Below the pieces are notes generated by a model. That model saw only the letters and a program-made list of their open reading frames with translations. It was not told where the DNA came from and searched no databases. Both the position numbers and the translations under genes were made by a program. Below, one piece after another: positions 26,001-31,358 of a stretch of 32,010 bases of DNA (its first letter is position 1; every line of letters begins with the position of its first letter). Source of the stretch: a virus; IMG/VR virus record IMGVR_UViG_3300043466_002174, positions 1-32,010 of that record. One strand, written 5' to 3'.

Positions 26001-28818
26001 CTGATCTCAAATCTCCTTCTGTCACTTCTTTTCCTTCTCTGCCGCTTCTTCTGGCAATAATATCCATATTGCTGGCATATAGATACGAAACTTTTCCTCC
26101 GCTTACGTTTACCGCACTAATGATCGATTCAAGATTAGCGGAAACCCCTCCATCTTTTGTCCTAGCCGCACCAGAAAGAATATCGATCTCTGTTGCTTTA
26201 TCAACATCTTCTGGTTTTGCTATAAAGGCTCCACCTGCTGCTGCAAAAGTTGTTTTGCCTGCGCCTGCTGGACCTAAAATTAAATTCTTTTTTGCTTTAG
26301 ACGCTAAAATTTTCTTCAGTAGGACGTTCTTGTCTGCTGGCAATCTATCTGAATCGTAAATATATTTGCCATCTGCAAAATTTGGAATATAGCCACTTGA
26401 TGCTTTTTTAGCATTCAGTTCATCTTTATTTATTTTATCAGCAATATAAGGCATAGCAATAGTTTTGCTAGTTTTTTTATTTCCAAATTTTTTTGCAATC
26501 AAATCTTTTGTTTTCTCTGATAAAATAGCCTCTCTTGTTCCGAGATAAGCCGTTTGTTTCGCGTCTTGGCCTTCTTCTAAAAATAACATCGACAAGCCCT
26601 TTGGATTTAAATTTATAAATCCTCTGGCAGTTTCTTTCGCATTTAAAAACTCTGAGCTTCCTTCTGGAGTTCTCAGGTATTTATCCAATAAACTTTTTTC
26701 ACTTTTTCTGCTTTGTGTTCTTTTCGCATCTCCATATTCTGATTGCGGATTTATTCCAAGTTGCTTTTTTGTTTCGGAGTCTGCACCAAAGCCTTCTGGT
26801 TTTGGAAAGTCCAAAACAGCATTAGCTGCATATGACGCCTCTCCGAATAATTTTAGATTTAAATTCTGTTCAAATTTTTTACCTTGACGAATAGCTTTAA
26901 TATTTTTAGGCTGGCTATTTACATAATTTGGAATATAGCCAGTTGCCGCATTTATTTTTTTGGCGTTTTCTGGTTTTCCGTATTTGCGAACCATATCTTT
27001 ATTAAAAATAGCGGTTCCTTCACCCCCATTAAAATTAGGAACAATGTATTCGCTAGTATTTGCATACATTGTGCCCTTTTTGCCGCCACCAAAAGAGAAG
27101 TTTGGAATCTTAACTACTTTTGCATTCCTGTCTGCGCCACCGACTCCGCGCTTTACGTCAGCAGCCTCTTGCGCTGGCAGATAGCCTTCTGCGGCTCTAC
27201 GTTTTACAGTTCCACTAGTAGCGGAAAGGCCGCCCTGCACTAAAGCAGGAGCAACAGAAGACGCTATAGACTGAACTCTTTCAAGAGCAGAAATTTGGCG
27301 GTTATAAACATTTAGTAAATATTCTTCTTGTTTCGCCCTATCTCCACTCAAAGCAAGAATTGCCGCCATTACATCTCTGTCTTTGATCAGAGTATTCACA
27401 ACAGCTTGCTCAAGAGCTTGACGCTCTCTGACTTGCTGGTTAATGCCCAAGATCGTCTTCAAAGACTCAACGCCGAATTGCGCAATGTCTTTTGTCAGTT
27501 TTATAAAGATAGCGCCAATAATTGGCAGACCAACACTAAAGAAAATATCAGAAATACCCTTGATTAGACCTTTCGCAATGTTGCCGCCAGTCGTTTCCGA
27601 ATCCAAAAGCTTATTGAAGCCATCTAGTAGATCATTAACGAACTTCAATATGCTGGTTAAACTTTCTGTAACGCCAATCTCTGAAAGCTTATTGAATAGT
27701 TGAGTAACTGAAACGGTGGTAAGATTTATCTGAGCAGCAAGAGTTTTATTTAACTCTATTTGTCTTTCGTAAGCTTGATTTTGCGCTGCACCTGAAATTT
27801 GAACAACCTCAGCAAACTTACCGTTAGCTGCGTTCAAATCATTTAAAAGAGCAGAAAGAATGTTAATGTTGTACTTGCTGGCAATCGCTTCTAAAATCTG
27901 AACTCTTTCGCCTCCAGAAAGGCTTTCAATCTTTGTGGCTACCTCTTGAAGAAGAGGAATAGCTCCTTTTAATCCTCCTTGGGCATTTAAAGACTCTACG
28001 CCAATAGATCTTAGCGCATTAACTGTTTCATCGCTTCTTAGTCTTGTGAAAATTGTCTTTAATGCGTTACCAATTACTGCGCCACCGCGAGCAGTTCTTT
28101 CTTGAGTGATGGTAATGGCCGCATTAAGCTCGTCAAATGAAACGCCAACCTCTTGAGCAATCGAGCCCGCGCGAGCCAAACCGTTAGCAAGGTCTTCCGC
28201 CGAAACTGCGAATTTAGTGTCTACCGCAACTAGTTTATTTAAAATTTCAGAAGTTGTAATTCCTGTTTCTGAAAATGAATTTGTCGCCGCAGTTAAAACA
28301 TCAACTGCTTCTGCGGCATTTAATGTGGTAAATCTTACAAGAGTAAGAGCATCGTTTGTTCTTCTAATTGTCTCGTCTGTAGTCAAACCTTGACGAGAGA
28401 ATTCAAGAGCAGCTTGAGCGGCTACTTTAAAACTTTGACTAGTATTTTTTGCAACATTAAAAATAGAATCACCAAACTTTGAAAGTTCTGCTCCAGATTG
28501 ACCTGAGATAGCGGCGATATCCGCTAATATCTTCTGAACTTCTATACCTGTTCTAAGTAGTTCAGCAAAAGCACCTTGAATACCATTGATAATTCCAACT
28601 GAAGCGCCGAATGCGATAACACGGGCATTCGATGCCGCAATTGACTTTTCGAACTCAGTCGCCAAACCAGTGATTCTTCCTAGCGGCTGAGAGAGGTTTT
28701 TGAATGATCTTGAATCAATGTCAACCGGAACGCTAATTCCGCCAACTTGCTTAACCGCATTTTGAATGGATTGCGATAATCCAGTTTGAGTGACCGGGAC
28801 TGTGATTCCTTTTGCCAT
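20059..28818 (-). CDS. tail tape measure protein with inserted enzyme cassettes
   Basis: A 2919-aa tape measure protein, which sets tail length and is expelled during DNA delivery. Residues about 95-320 match the TP901-type PhageMin_Tail domain (ILADIAAISGQSGAEL, FSRQGLTTDETIRRTNDALT, AVGVSF-type DELNAAI). A hydrophobic segment lies at about 425-455. Residues 545-1730 form a mosaic of cassettes separated by GYIPNF-type motifs. A Gly-rich linker and a second hydrophobic region (about 1846-1930) precede a long coiled coil (about 1940-2460). The C-terminus carries two copies of the tape measure motif VPAMLSQGEYVI/VPALLMDGEYVM (about 2570 and 2800), each followed by a G-x-x-P-x-FA-x-GG loop. An AAAGG-containing site precedes the ATG. 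The frame is unbroken, so the cassettes belong to one polypeptide. Confidence 0.93.
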   Translation of the reverse strand: MAKGITVPVTQTGLSQSIQNAVKQVGGISVPVDIDSRSFKNLSQPLGRITGLATEFEKSIAASNARVIAFGASVGIINGIQGAFAELLRTGIEVQKILADIAAISGQSGAELSKFGDSIFNVAKNTSQSFKVAAQAALEFSRQGLTTDETIRRTNDALTLVRFTTLNAAEAVDVLTAATNSFSETGITTSEILNKLVAVDTKFAVSAEDLANGLARAGSIAQEVGVSFDELNAAITITQERTARGGAVIGNALKTIFTRLRSDETVNALRSIGVESLNAQGGLKGAIPLLQEVATKIESLSGGERVQILEAIASKYNINILSALLNDLNAANGKFAEVVQISGAAQNQAYERQIELNKTLAAQINLTTVSVTQLFNKLSEIGVTESLTSILKFVNDLLDGFNKLLDSETTGGNIAKGLIKGISDIFFSVGLPIIGAIFIKLTKDIAQFGVESLKTILGINQQVRERQALEQAVVNTLIKDRDVMAAILALSGDRAKQEEYLLNVYNRQISALERVQSIASSVAPALVQGGLSATSGTVKRRAAEGYLPAQEAADVKRGVGGADRNAKVVKIPNFSFGGGKKGTMYANTSEYIVPNFNGGEGTAIFNKDMVRKYGKPENAKKINAATGYIPNYVNSQPKNIKAIRQGKKFEQNLNLKLFGEASYAANAVLDFPKPEGFGADSETKKQLGINPQSEYGDAKRTQSRKSEKSLLDKYLRTPEGSSEFLNAKETARGFINLNPKGLSMLFLEEGQDAKQTAYLGTREAILSEKTKDLIAKKFGNKKTSKTIAMPYIADKINKDELNAKKASSGYIPNFADGKYIYDSDRLPADKNVLLKKILASKAKKNLILGPAGAGKTTFAAAGGAFIAKPEDVDKATEIDILSGAARTKDGGVSANLESIISAVNVSGGKVSYLYASNMDIIARRSGREGKEVTEGDLRSEKQIAGTKYAPLNQFDFIEKVKTKARNFGIVKNAADGYIPNFQQQAVGEKQLTAKEKELKTKAEKVINNRVGNTFGTAAMLVKDQADEQKVRTDKTYPWGFEPKEPENKIFGRVKFPVYGLKDSGLQQAKLGAVPKIKEPLDKIALDFGTSVSSDLAGRQVSQAEYQQSYKKSFGAAGAFGGVVGGIFESAARVAFNFESDKVNTLDVPNIPDPMRLAFGITGGERSADLKGSVSDGVLRGFASQAVKNNLVKEEIREMTNAPKKVAAKGFVPNYAEKLTEMYDWDGTIIPKISGKPEEYIQSIQKLEKKDLLPVGKELAASKEKFDIATARPILFKDPIKNVAQNLGLNVEKVFPLGSMFENRRAQGKRGPRKLYTPERKALFAEKTGRSIVDDEEENLMALGSRGINANLRNRGAFGFIPNFASQNAIDAMRRIVSDPAAPQGEKDAASLKLSQLTKVSSLNNPRVAAQKTTKIKVPITQEDKDYLNQNKEKIVAGMGKSFGMLFNLDALEMGDLNYVKRLDPIVAKKLSEIAQKQGGRDSIKSLVDFGSAAKGYIPNFAQGLKQQDVLAPSGQFYDLDTADAFLAGSSINLDPASPANKGLGQELKKKILDSARRVYGPKAQIGISRLPGQREAFTSAVLANPALADDFIALQKATTGGVGPEANTPDALAKFNNPTPFDPTPWPAIRATGGKARAVKKVGPRSLTAAFGFVPNFADPLEEAVDREIAAGVKPSQVRVTRDDRLMTTRNPEGIAVINTRDEPNGKVPSNRINEKDGRKAAKGFIPNFAIGTPKGGYKAAESSTGEAIGIPKDLQSSLIGSANKLLKQFEEGAIDQSKLNTAIKDLAAKNNLTAESTNKLQTQVNDSAKRFEKNKSKTGGGGGSGKGEASGERFSLDKTFYAFSGLTLAANALEQALGKSENGIAKFAVAITGVTQAASQGALLGQAFGDLSKNLVGKSGLLGAIGQVGKSAGLIGAAIGAGVELFSIIREVQNAPKKKREAEAQEQQQNVIKNTANTEQSIQKNQQELARIQARLSELQPGVDERAKTQAEFMAQAAKGGAMFSGITPPQKTKEDEEYLKLQESLIANERVLAGLQKTAADEQERKRNQELAGNSEVLNSLGKRIALTTQIGRINQSFAKGEASKIKERARSDAEEIKASLFLTEGQKRQEDLKSKLLDLDRKQGDARTDLLKNSLTELKNSSALATVDENKLKDMLAQIEAGGEIESVLTTINGISLEGAAQAKDILTKYESQLQVTRTLGDAEREALKTREKANIAAKTALDIDRLRLSYLEEGFKAQKELEDIRITGDRTLEEARARTPIAQLENQIATQPYATREQEAQLIKLRAEFAKLSAQRKIDNDFADIQRKSFEELRNSIISNVKGSSELGKGFIETSEKALQNAKSVSDLTQTLENLKKIRSNLLELTTSEEADLGYVTPEDKKKLAETEKAIKSSEDALAKYNLTVEQAKILLEEYNKQQQRQIEFQTKLAQLRAESPAKAGMFAAFNEIEQESENFQETFAKNTTLAFRDGMRDALGAAISQTDDLGAALQDVAMNFLKTMQNAFLQQASNQAMIGLQNAFPTVFPKGPAQAATGGFVSGGKIVKGYATGGLVTGGSGYKDDVPAMLSQGEYVIRKSSVEKYGAANLEKMNSGGMPTFAAGGDIFLPGVRGAGNISGYKDLTRFANQVTTSGATDVMRGAESSAFINLEDQSMRLSRFALLNEDDIVNQEIRSAQQQGLDIIQQREAYRTQQRKAFQKQLKQTVISAALNAGLGALGGPSPTSYSGQGIGSQLYSQSRIAPGASPLSAGPSFSASSGPASFGSYTALMPRAPFKAYGGPIPKYANGGPVDKVPALLMDGEYVMSNKAVKKHGKQFFDSLNQGRAPRFANGGEVGGGSEMLGEKFDNLSSKLETRGAPEVNITVNVTSSGTSETKAQGESAQGGIDYKKMSEKIKAVVLETINEEKRLGGSLRSGR
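23650..23844 (-). other. tape measure cassette 7: short beta module
   Basis: Residues 1659-1723, about 65 residues: DREIAAGVKPSQVRVTRDDR, then GIAVINTRDEPNGKVPS. A helix followed by two short strands and an NTRDEP turn suggest a small autonomous fold. No enzyme motif seen. Confidence 0.5.
23866..24315 (-). other. tape measure cassette 6: unknown, proline-rich end
   Basis: Residues 1502-1651. It opens with APSGQFYDLDTADAFLAGSS, continues with ELKKKILDSARRVYGPKAQI and GQREAFTSAVLANPALADDF, and ends in a Pro-rich stretch (FNNPTPFDPTPWPAIRATGG). No family recognised. Confidence 0.5.
24337..24726 (-). other. tape measure cassette 5: unknown
   Basis: Residues 1365-1494, mainly helical and rich in Lys/Asp (PITQEDKDYLNQNKEKIVAG, LNYVKRLDPIVAKKLSEIAQ). 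GMGKSFGMLFNLDALEMGD is its most distinctive element. No catalytic motif is recognised. Confidence 0.5.
24748..25173 (-). other. tape measure cassette 4: HAD-family hydrolase
   Basis: Residues 1216-1357. All haloacid dehalogenase motifs are present in order: MYDWDGTI with nucleophile D1223 and D1225 (motif I), FDIATARP with T1269 (motif II), TPERKALF with K1320 (motif III) and SIVDDEEEN with D1333/D1334 (motif IV). It is close to a minimal HAD with little cap, so a phosphatase or polynucleotide 5'/3'-phosphatase-like role is plausible. Confidence 0.8.
25195..25872 (-). other. tape measure cassette 3: possible second nuclease-like domain
   Basis: Residues 983-1208, the longest cassette. The first half is charged and helical (AKEKELKTKAEKVINNRVG). 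The second half has FESAARVAF (E1128), LDVPNIPDP (D1146/D1152) and ERSADLKGSV (D1168-L-K1170), an E...PD...DxK order like PD-(D/E)XK enzymes. It is not similar to cassette 1 outside these residues. The assignment is tentative. Confidence 0.4.
25894..26373 (-). other. tape measure cassette 2: P-loop NTPase/kinase-like
   Basis: Residues 816-975. KNLILGPAGAGKTTFA gives a perfect Walker A at 849-857. A possible acidic follow-up is EIDILSG (D879). A kinase-like strand VSYLYASNMDIIARRSGRE at 911-928 carries the paired arginines typical of a lid in zeta-toxin/uridylate-kinase-like P-loop enzymes. It is small, so a phosphotransferase rather than an AAA motor is likelier. Confidence 0.65.
26395..26919 (-). 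other. tape measure cassette 1: PD-(D/E)XK nuclease-like
   Basis: Residues 634-808. After a helix with GKKFEQNLNLKLFG (E650) come AVLDFPKP (D670) and EYGDAKRTQSRKS (D697-A-K699), followed by strand RGFINLNPKGLSMLFLEEG. The E...D...DxK order and spacing match the core of PD-(D/E)XK nucleases. A closing IAMPYIADKI segment precedes the next joint. The fold is suggested by pattern only; substrate unknown. Confidence 0.5.
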
Positions 28819-28850
28819 CCTTTACCTTTTAGCTTATTTACACCGAAAAA

Positions 28851-29843
28851 TTACATCTCTCCATGCAATTTCATTAAGTCTTCCATACTTAAATTTTTCT
28901 TTTCTTTCATTACGTCACTTACCATTTTAGTGTCTTTTGACTTTGAAAGTTCATTTTTCGATGCACCAAACACCATTTCGGCACTAGAATTGGCGGAAGA
29001 TTTCTTTCTGGTTTTATTAAACTTTTCCTCGGCTTTTGTTTTATCTACATATTTCAATAACTCTTCAGGATCGTTCATTATCTTTTCTGGAATATTTTCA
29101 TTATTTTCAAAAATATTCTTAAAGACTTTTCCATAAATCAAAACCCTTGTCTGAAGCTCGGTAAATTGGCAAAGAGGCTTACCTAAAAAATCATTTGGAC
29201 TATCTAAAACAATATAATAAGGCTTATAAAAATCAGCCAACGCTATTTTTTGCGTACAAAGATCGTCAAATTCTTTATAAAACTCATTATAAAAAACTAT
29301 ATATTTCCCTAAGTCGGCATAAGACATTTCTTCAAAAGATTCTAAATCAAAATATTTTTGCGTAAAATTTCTGTCCTTATAAAGAGTTAAATACAAAACA
29401 TAATCGTTGGATCTGTTAGTTGCGTAGTCCTCTTTTGTTTTACCAACAGCTTCCCTTTTTTCTTCAAGCTTATTTCGTAGTTTAACTTGCTCTGCCTCTA
29501 AATCTTTTTCAATTATATCTATATCTCTTTGTTTGAAAAGATTTTTTTTGGTAAGCTTCATCCGCTCAATGAAGTCTTCCATTGTTTTTATTTCTTTTTC
29601 ATTCTTTTCGCTCCAAGAATCTTCTTCAATAGCTTTTTCCAGAGCTTCTTGTTCAGACAGCAGCCCTATCTTACCAGCATAATCAAAAAATTCCTGATAT
29701 TTTGAATACAAAAAACACCTCTCATCATTGGAGAGGTGTTTAATATATATGGTTTCTTTCTCTAACCTTCTTTCAGAGAATCCCTTTATTATTTCATTAA
29801 ACCTTATGAAAAGCTGATTATGTAGTAAATGTTCCGTTTTCAA
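28851..29843 (-). CDS. putative tail assembly chaperone, second frame
   Basis: A 330-aa, highly charged, helical protein immediately upstream of the tape measure gene. It has no cysteine-metal, enzyme or membrane motif. Its first possible codon in the overlap is TTG at 29843 without a Shine-Dalgarno sequence; the first stop upstream in the same frame is at 29853-29855. It overlaps the preceding gene by 26 bases in the +1 frame. This is the G/GT arrangement in which a tail assembly chaperone is extended by programmed ribosomal frameshift. It may thus be made mainly as a fusion to the 245-aa protein. The C-terminus (MKEKKNLSMEDLMKLHGEM) is a short helix. Function is inferred from position. Confidence 0.6.
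   Translation of the reverse strand: MKTEHLLHNQLFIRFNEIIKGFSERRLEKETIYIKHLSNDERCFLYSKYQEFFDYAGKIGLLSEQEALEKAIEEDSWSEKNEKEIKTMEDFIERMKLTKKNLFKQRDIDIIEKDLEAEQVKLRNKLEEKREAVGKTKEDYATNRSNDYVLYLTLYKDRNFTQKYFDLESFEEMSYADLGKYIVFYNEFYKEFDDLCTQKIALADFYKPYYIVLDSPNDFLGKPLCQFTELQTRVLIYGKVFKNIFENNENIPEKIMNDPEELLKYVDKTKAEEKFNKTRKKSSANSSAEMVFGASKNELSKSKDTKMVSDVMKEKKNLSMEDLMKLHGEM
29710..29741 (-). terminator. intrinsic-terminator-like hairpin inside a coding region
   Basis: On the minus strand, AAACACCTCTC (29741-29731) and GAGAGGTGTTT (29723-29713) form a perfect 11-bp stem with a seven-base loop, ending in a run of six T (29715-29710). This has the form of a rho-independent terminator yet lies about 100 bases into the 330-aa gene, in frame (encoding KHLSNDERCF). 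It would act as an attenuator between the chaperone genes and the tape measure gene. Confidence 0.6.
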
Positions 29844-30555
29844 TGTCGGAATTTAACTTTTCAAAATCTTCTTTCTTTGCGTTCTTGCTATAATACCAGA
29901 ATGAAACAAAGGTGGCAAGTTTTCTATAAGCCTTTGAATAAATAGGATCTTCGGCTTCATCCATCTTGTGAAGAGAAGCCTGCTTTTCCTCAGTGCTTTC
30001 TCCTTCAAATAAAGGTTGAATTGGACCATCTCCCTCTTGCTTGTGCGCCATGTGCAGGCAGAACCAGCGGATTACAGCATTTACAGCAATTGAATCGGCA
30101 GTGTTTTCAAAGAGATTGGCATAAGCAGATTCATATTCAAGCATCGTTCTTTTTGCGGACATGATTGTCTCCACAATTTCATCTTCGGCAGCTTTATCTC
30201 TTTCTGATCTTGAAATCATTTTTGAATAATCGTCTTGCTTTGAAATCACAAATGCATTTAATCTGGCAAGTTCCTTTCGGTCTTCTTCTAGAATAAAGCC
30301 GCCAGAATCAGAGTATTTCTTGAGTAGCATTCCTTTTGTCAGAATGCCTTTTTTGATACAGTTAGACATTTCAATGCTAAACTGCATCTCGGCGTCTTCA
30401 ACGTTTTTTCTTGAAGGATTCTTGATGATGATCTTTACAGGAACATCTTCTTGGACTTTCTGAGTAACGGAAATAGTCTTGCCATTCTCTTCTTTTGTCT
30501 CAGTTTTTTCGACTTCTTTATTTACTTTTACAGTGAAGCTAAATAGTTCTTTCAT
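29818..30555 (-). CDS. putative tail assembly chaperone, first frame
   Basis: A 245-aa acidic protein. Residues about 37-100 (VPVKIIIKNPSRKNVEDAEM, MSNCIKKGILTKGMLLKKYS, GGFILEEDRKEL) resemble a conserved segment I associate with phage structural gene clusters. Residues 150-175 hold a helix with AVIRWFCLHMAHK. The position two genes upstream of the tape measure gene and the overlap with a start-poor second frame support a tail assembly chaperone role, analogous to lambda G. It overlaps the 98-aa gene by four bases (ATGA). No catalytic motif seen. Confidence 0.6.
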   Translation of the reverse strand: MKELFSFTVKVNKEVEKTETKEENGKTISVTQKVQEDVPVKIIIKNPSRKNVEDAEMQFSIEMSNCIKKGILTKGMLLKKYSDSGGFILEEDRKELARLNAFVISKQDDYSKMISRSERDKAAEDEIVETIMSAKRTMLEYESAYANLFENTADSIAVNAVIRWFCLHMAHKQEGDGPIQPLFEGESTEEKQASLHKMDEAEDPIYSKAYRKLATFVSFWYYSKNAKKEDFEKLNSDIENGTFTT

Positions 30556-30848
30556 TGTTTGAAGGTGTGATGAAATTCAATTCTGACAAAATCAATTTCA
30601 GATGCAGTTTTTCTGATCGATTCATTGCCCATGTCTAAAATGCGCTTACGATAGAGCGCCATTTTGCTCTCGTCGAGATAGTTTGCCTGTTTTACTACGG
30701 GCTTAAAAGATTCTGGAGAAGAGGCGAGCAGCATTTCAAACTGCCTATCATGCTCATGCTTAACGTCTTCTAAAATGGCAAGCATCCTCTTGAATAAATC
30801 AGAGGTGTTCGCCTTAACCCTATCACTAAGATATTCCTTTCCTGTCAT
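30552..30848 (-). CDS. small hypothetical protein, first gene of the tail train
   Basis: A 98-aa, mostly helical, charged protein (DLFKRMLAILEDVKHEHDRQ, MALYRKRILDMGNESIRKTA). No family recognised. The ATG at 30848 is preceded by an AAAAGG ribosome binding site and, 21 bases further up, by a perfect TATAAT. It starts the 27-kb minus-strand train and is coupled to the 245-aa gene by ATGA. A role in tail assembly is guessed from position alone. Confidence 0.65.
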   Translation of the reverse strand: MTGKEYLSDRVKANTSDLFKRMLAILEDVKHEHDRQFEMLLASSPESFKPVVKQANYLDESKMALYRKRILDMGNESIRKTASEIDFVRIEFHHTFKQ

Positions 30849-30864
30849 AACCTTTTGCCTTACC

Positions 30865-30884
30865 TTATATTATATTTAATATAA
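30865..30884. promoter_or_regulatory. divergent promoter region with AT palindrome
   Basis: TTATATTA and TAATATAA form perfect 8-bp arms around TATT in the 53-base gap between divergent tail and neck genes. On the minus strand a perfect TATAAT (30874-30869) lies within the palindrome; the best -35-like TTTACA is only 14 bases upstream. On the plus strand TATAAA (30880-30885) has TTGCCT 19 bases upstream. Both directions could fire from here, perhaps under the phage sigma factor or an operator-binding regulator. Confidence 0.5.
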
Positions 30885-30901
30885 AAAGTGTAAAGTAAAA
30901 T

Positions 30902-31357
30902 ATGGCTTCTTCCTATATATCTGCTAGTCAAAAGACATTTATAAATGAGGCTTTTGACAATATTCATGAAACGTTCTCAAGAACAATATCAATCATCATG
31001 AATCCAGAAGTTACCATCATTTCAACTTCTCCAACATACAATGCGCTATATGATGCAGATACTAATTCTGCGGTCAGCGCGCCAACTTACACTGCCGTTA
31101 CACATTCTGTAAAAGCTAGAATAAAGTATCTGAGCCAACAGAAAGACTTGTTTTCAGGAACGGACGCACAGCAAAAAGTTCTCTATCCTGCTGGCAGCGT
31201 AAAAATCAAAGTTGATGCGACGGGCTATAATTATCTAAAAGAAGCAAGAAAAGTTGAATTTGACGGGCGCAGATATGGCATCGCCTCAGACCAAAAGAGC
31301 TATGGTATGTTTGGCCCCAAATACTATTCTTTTATTCTTACCCCAATTAACGAATAA
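30902..31357 (+). CDS. putative neck or head-tail connector protein
   Basis: A 151-aa protein: an N-terminal helix (SASQKTFINEAFDNIHETFS) then a beta-rich body (VTHSVKARIKYLSQQKDLF, YPAGSVKIKVDATGYNYLKE, VEFDGRRYGIASDQKSYGMF, KYYSFILTPI). The all-beta fold after one helix and the small size resemble head-tail joining or tail completion proteins. It opens the plus-strand structural block, divergent from the tail genes. No Shine-Dalgarno sequence is obvious. The role is inferred from position and shape. Confidence 0.5.
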   Translation: MASSYISASQKTFINEAFDNIHETFSRTISIIMNPEVTIISTSPTYNALYDADTNSAVSAPTYTAVTHSVKARIKYLSQQKDLFSGTDAQQKVLYPAGSVKIKVDATGYNYLKEARKVEFDGRRYGIASDQKSYGMFGPKYYSFILTPINE

Positions 31358-31358
31358 A

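Larger units (their letters stand above)
23629..27186 (-). repeat. dispersed G-[YF]-[IV]-P-N-[FY] motif array in the tape measure protein
   Basis: Seven-residue motifs start at residues 627, 809, 976, 1209, 1358, 1495, 1652 and 1724, nearly always preceded by two or three small/charged residues (AAK, AAT, AAD, AAF, ASS). Weaker forms precede them: AAEGYLP at 545, KIPNF at 570 and EYIVPNF at 591. Spacing between full motifs is 182, 167, 233, 149, 137, 157 and 72 residues. The intervals do not resemble one another, so only the joint is repeated. DNA of the joints varies at third positions, so selection acts on the peptide. Confidence 0.95.

Noticed and set aside
23650-26919. Tape measure cassettes as separate genes or a misassembly
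   Set aside because: The frame is unbroken across all cassettes, with no internal start signals or compositional jump; they belong to one 2919-aa product.
31254-31358. 35-residue N-terminal extension of the second neck-like gene
   Set aside because: It lies within the previous gene; the ATG at 31359 directly follows that gene's stop.
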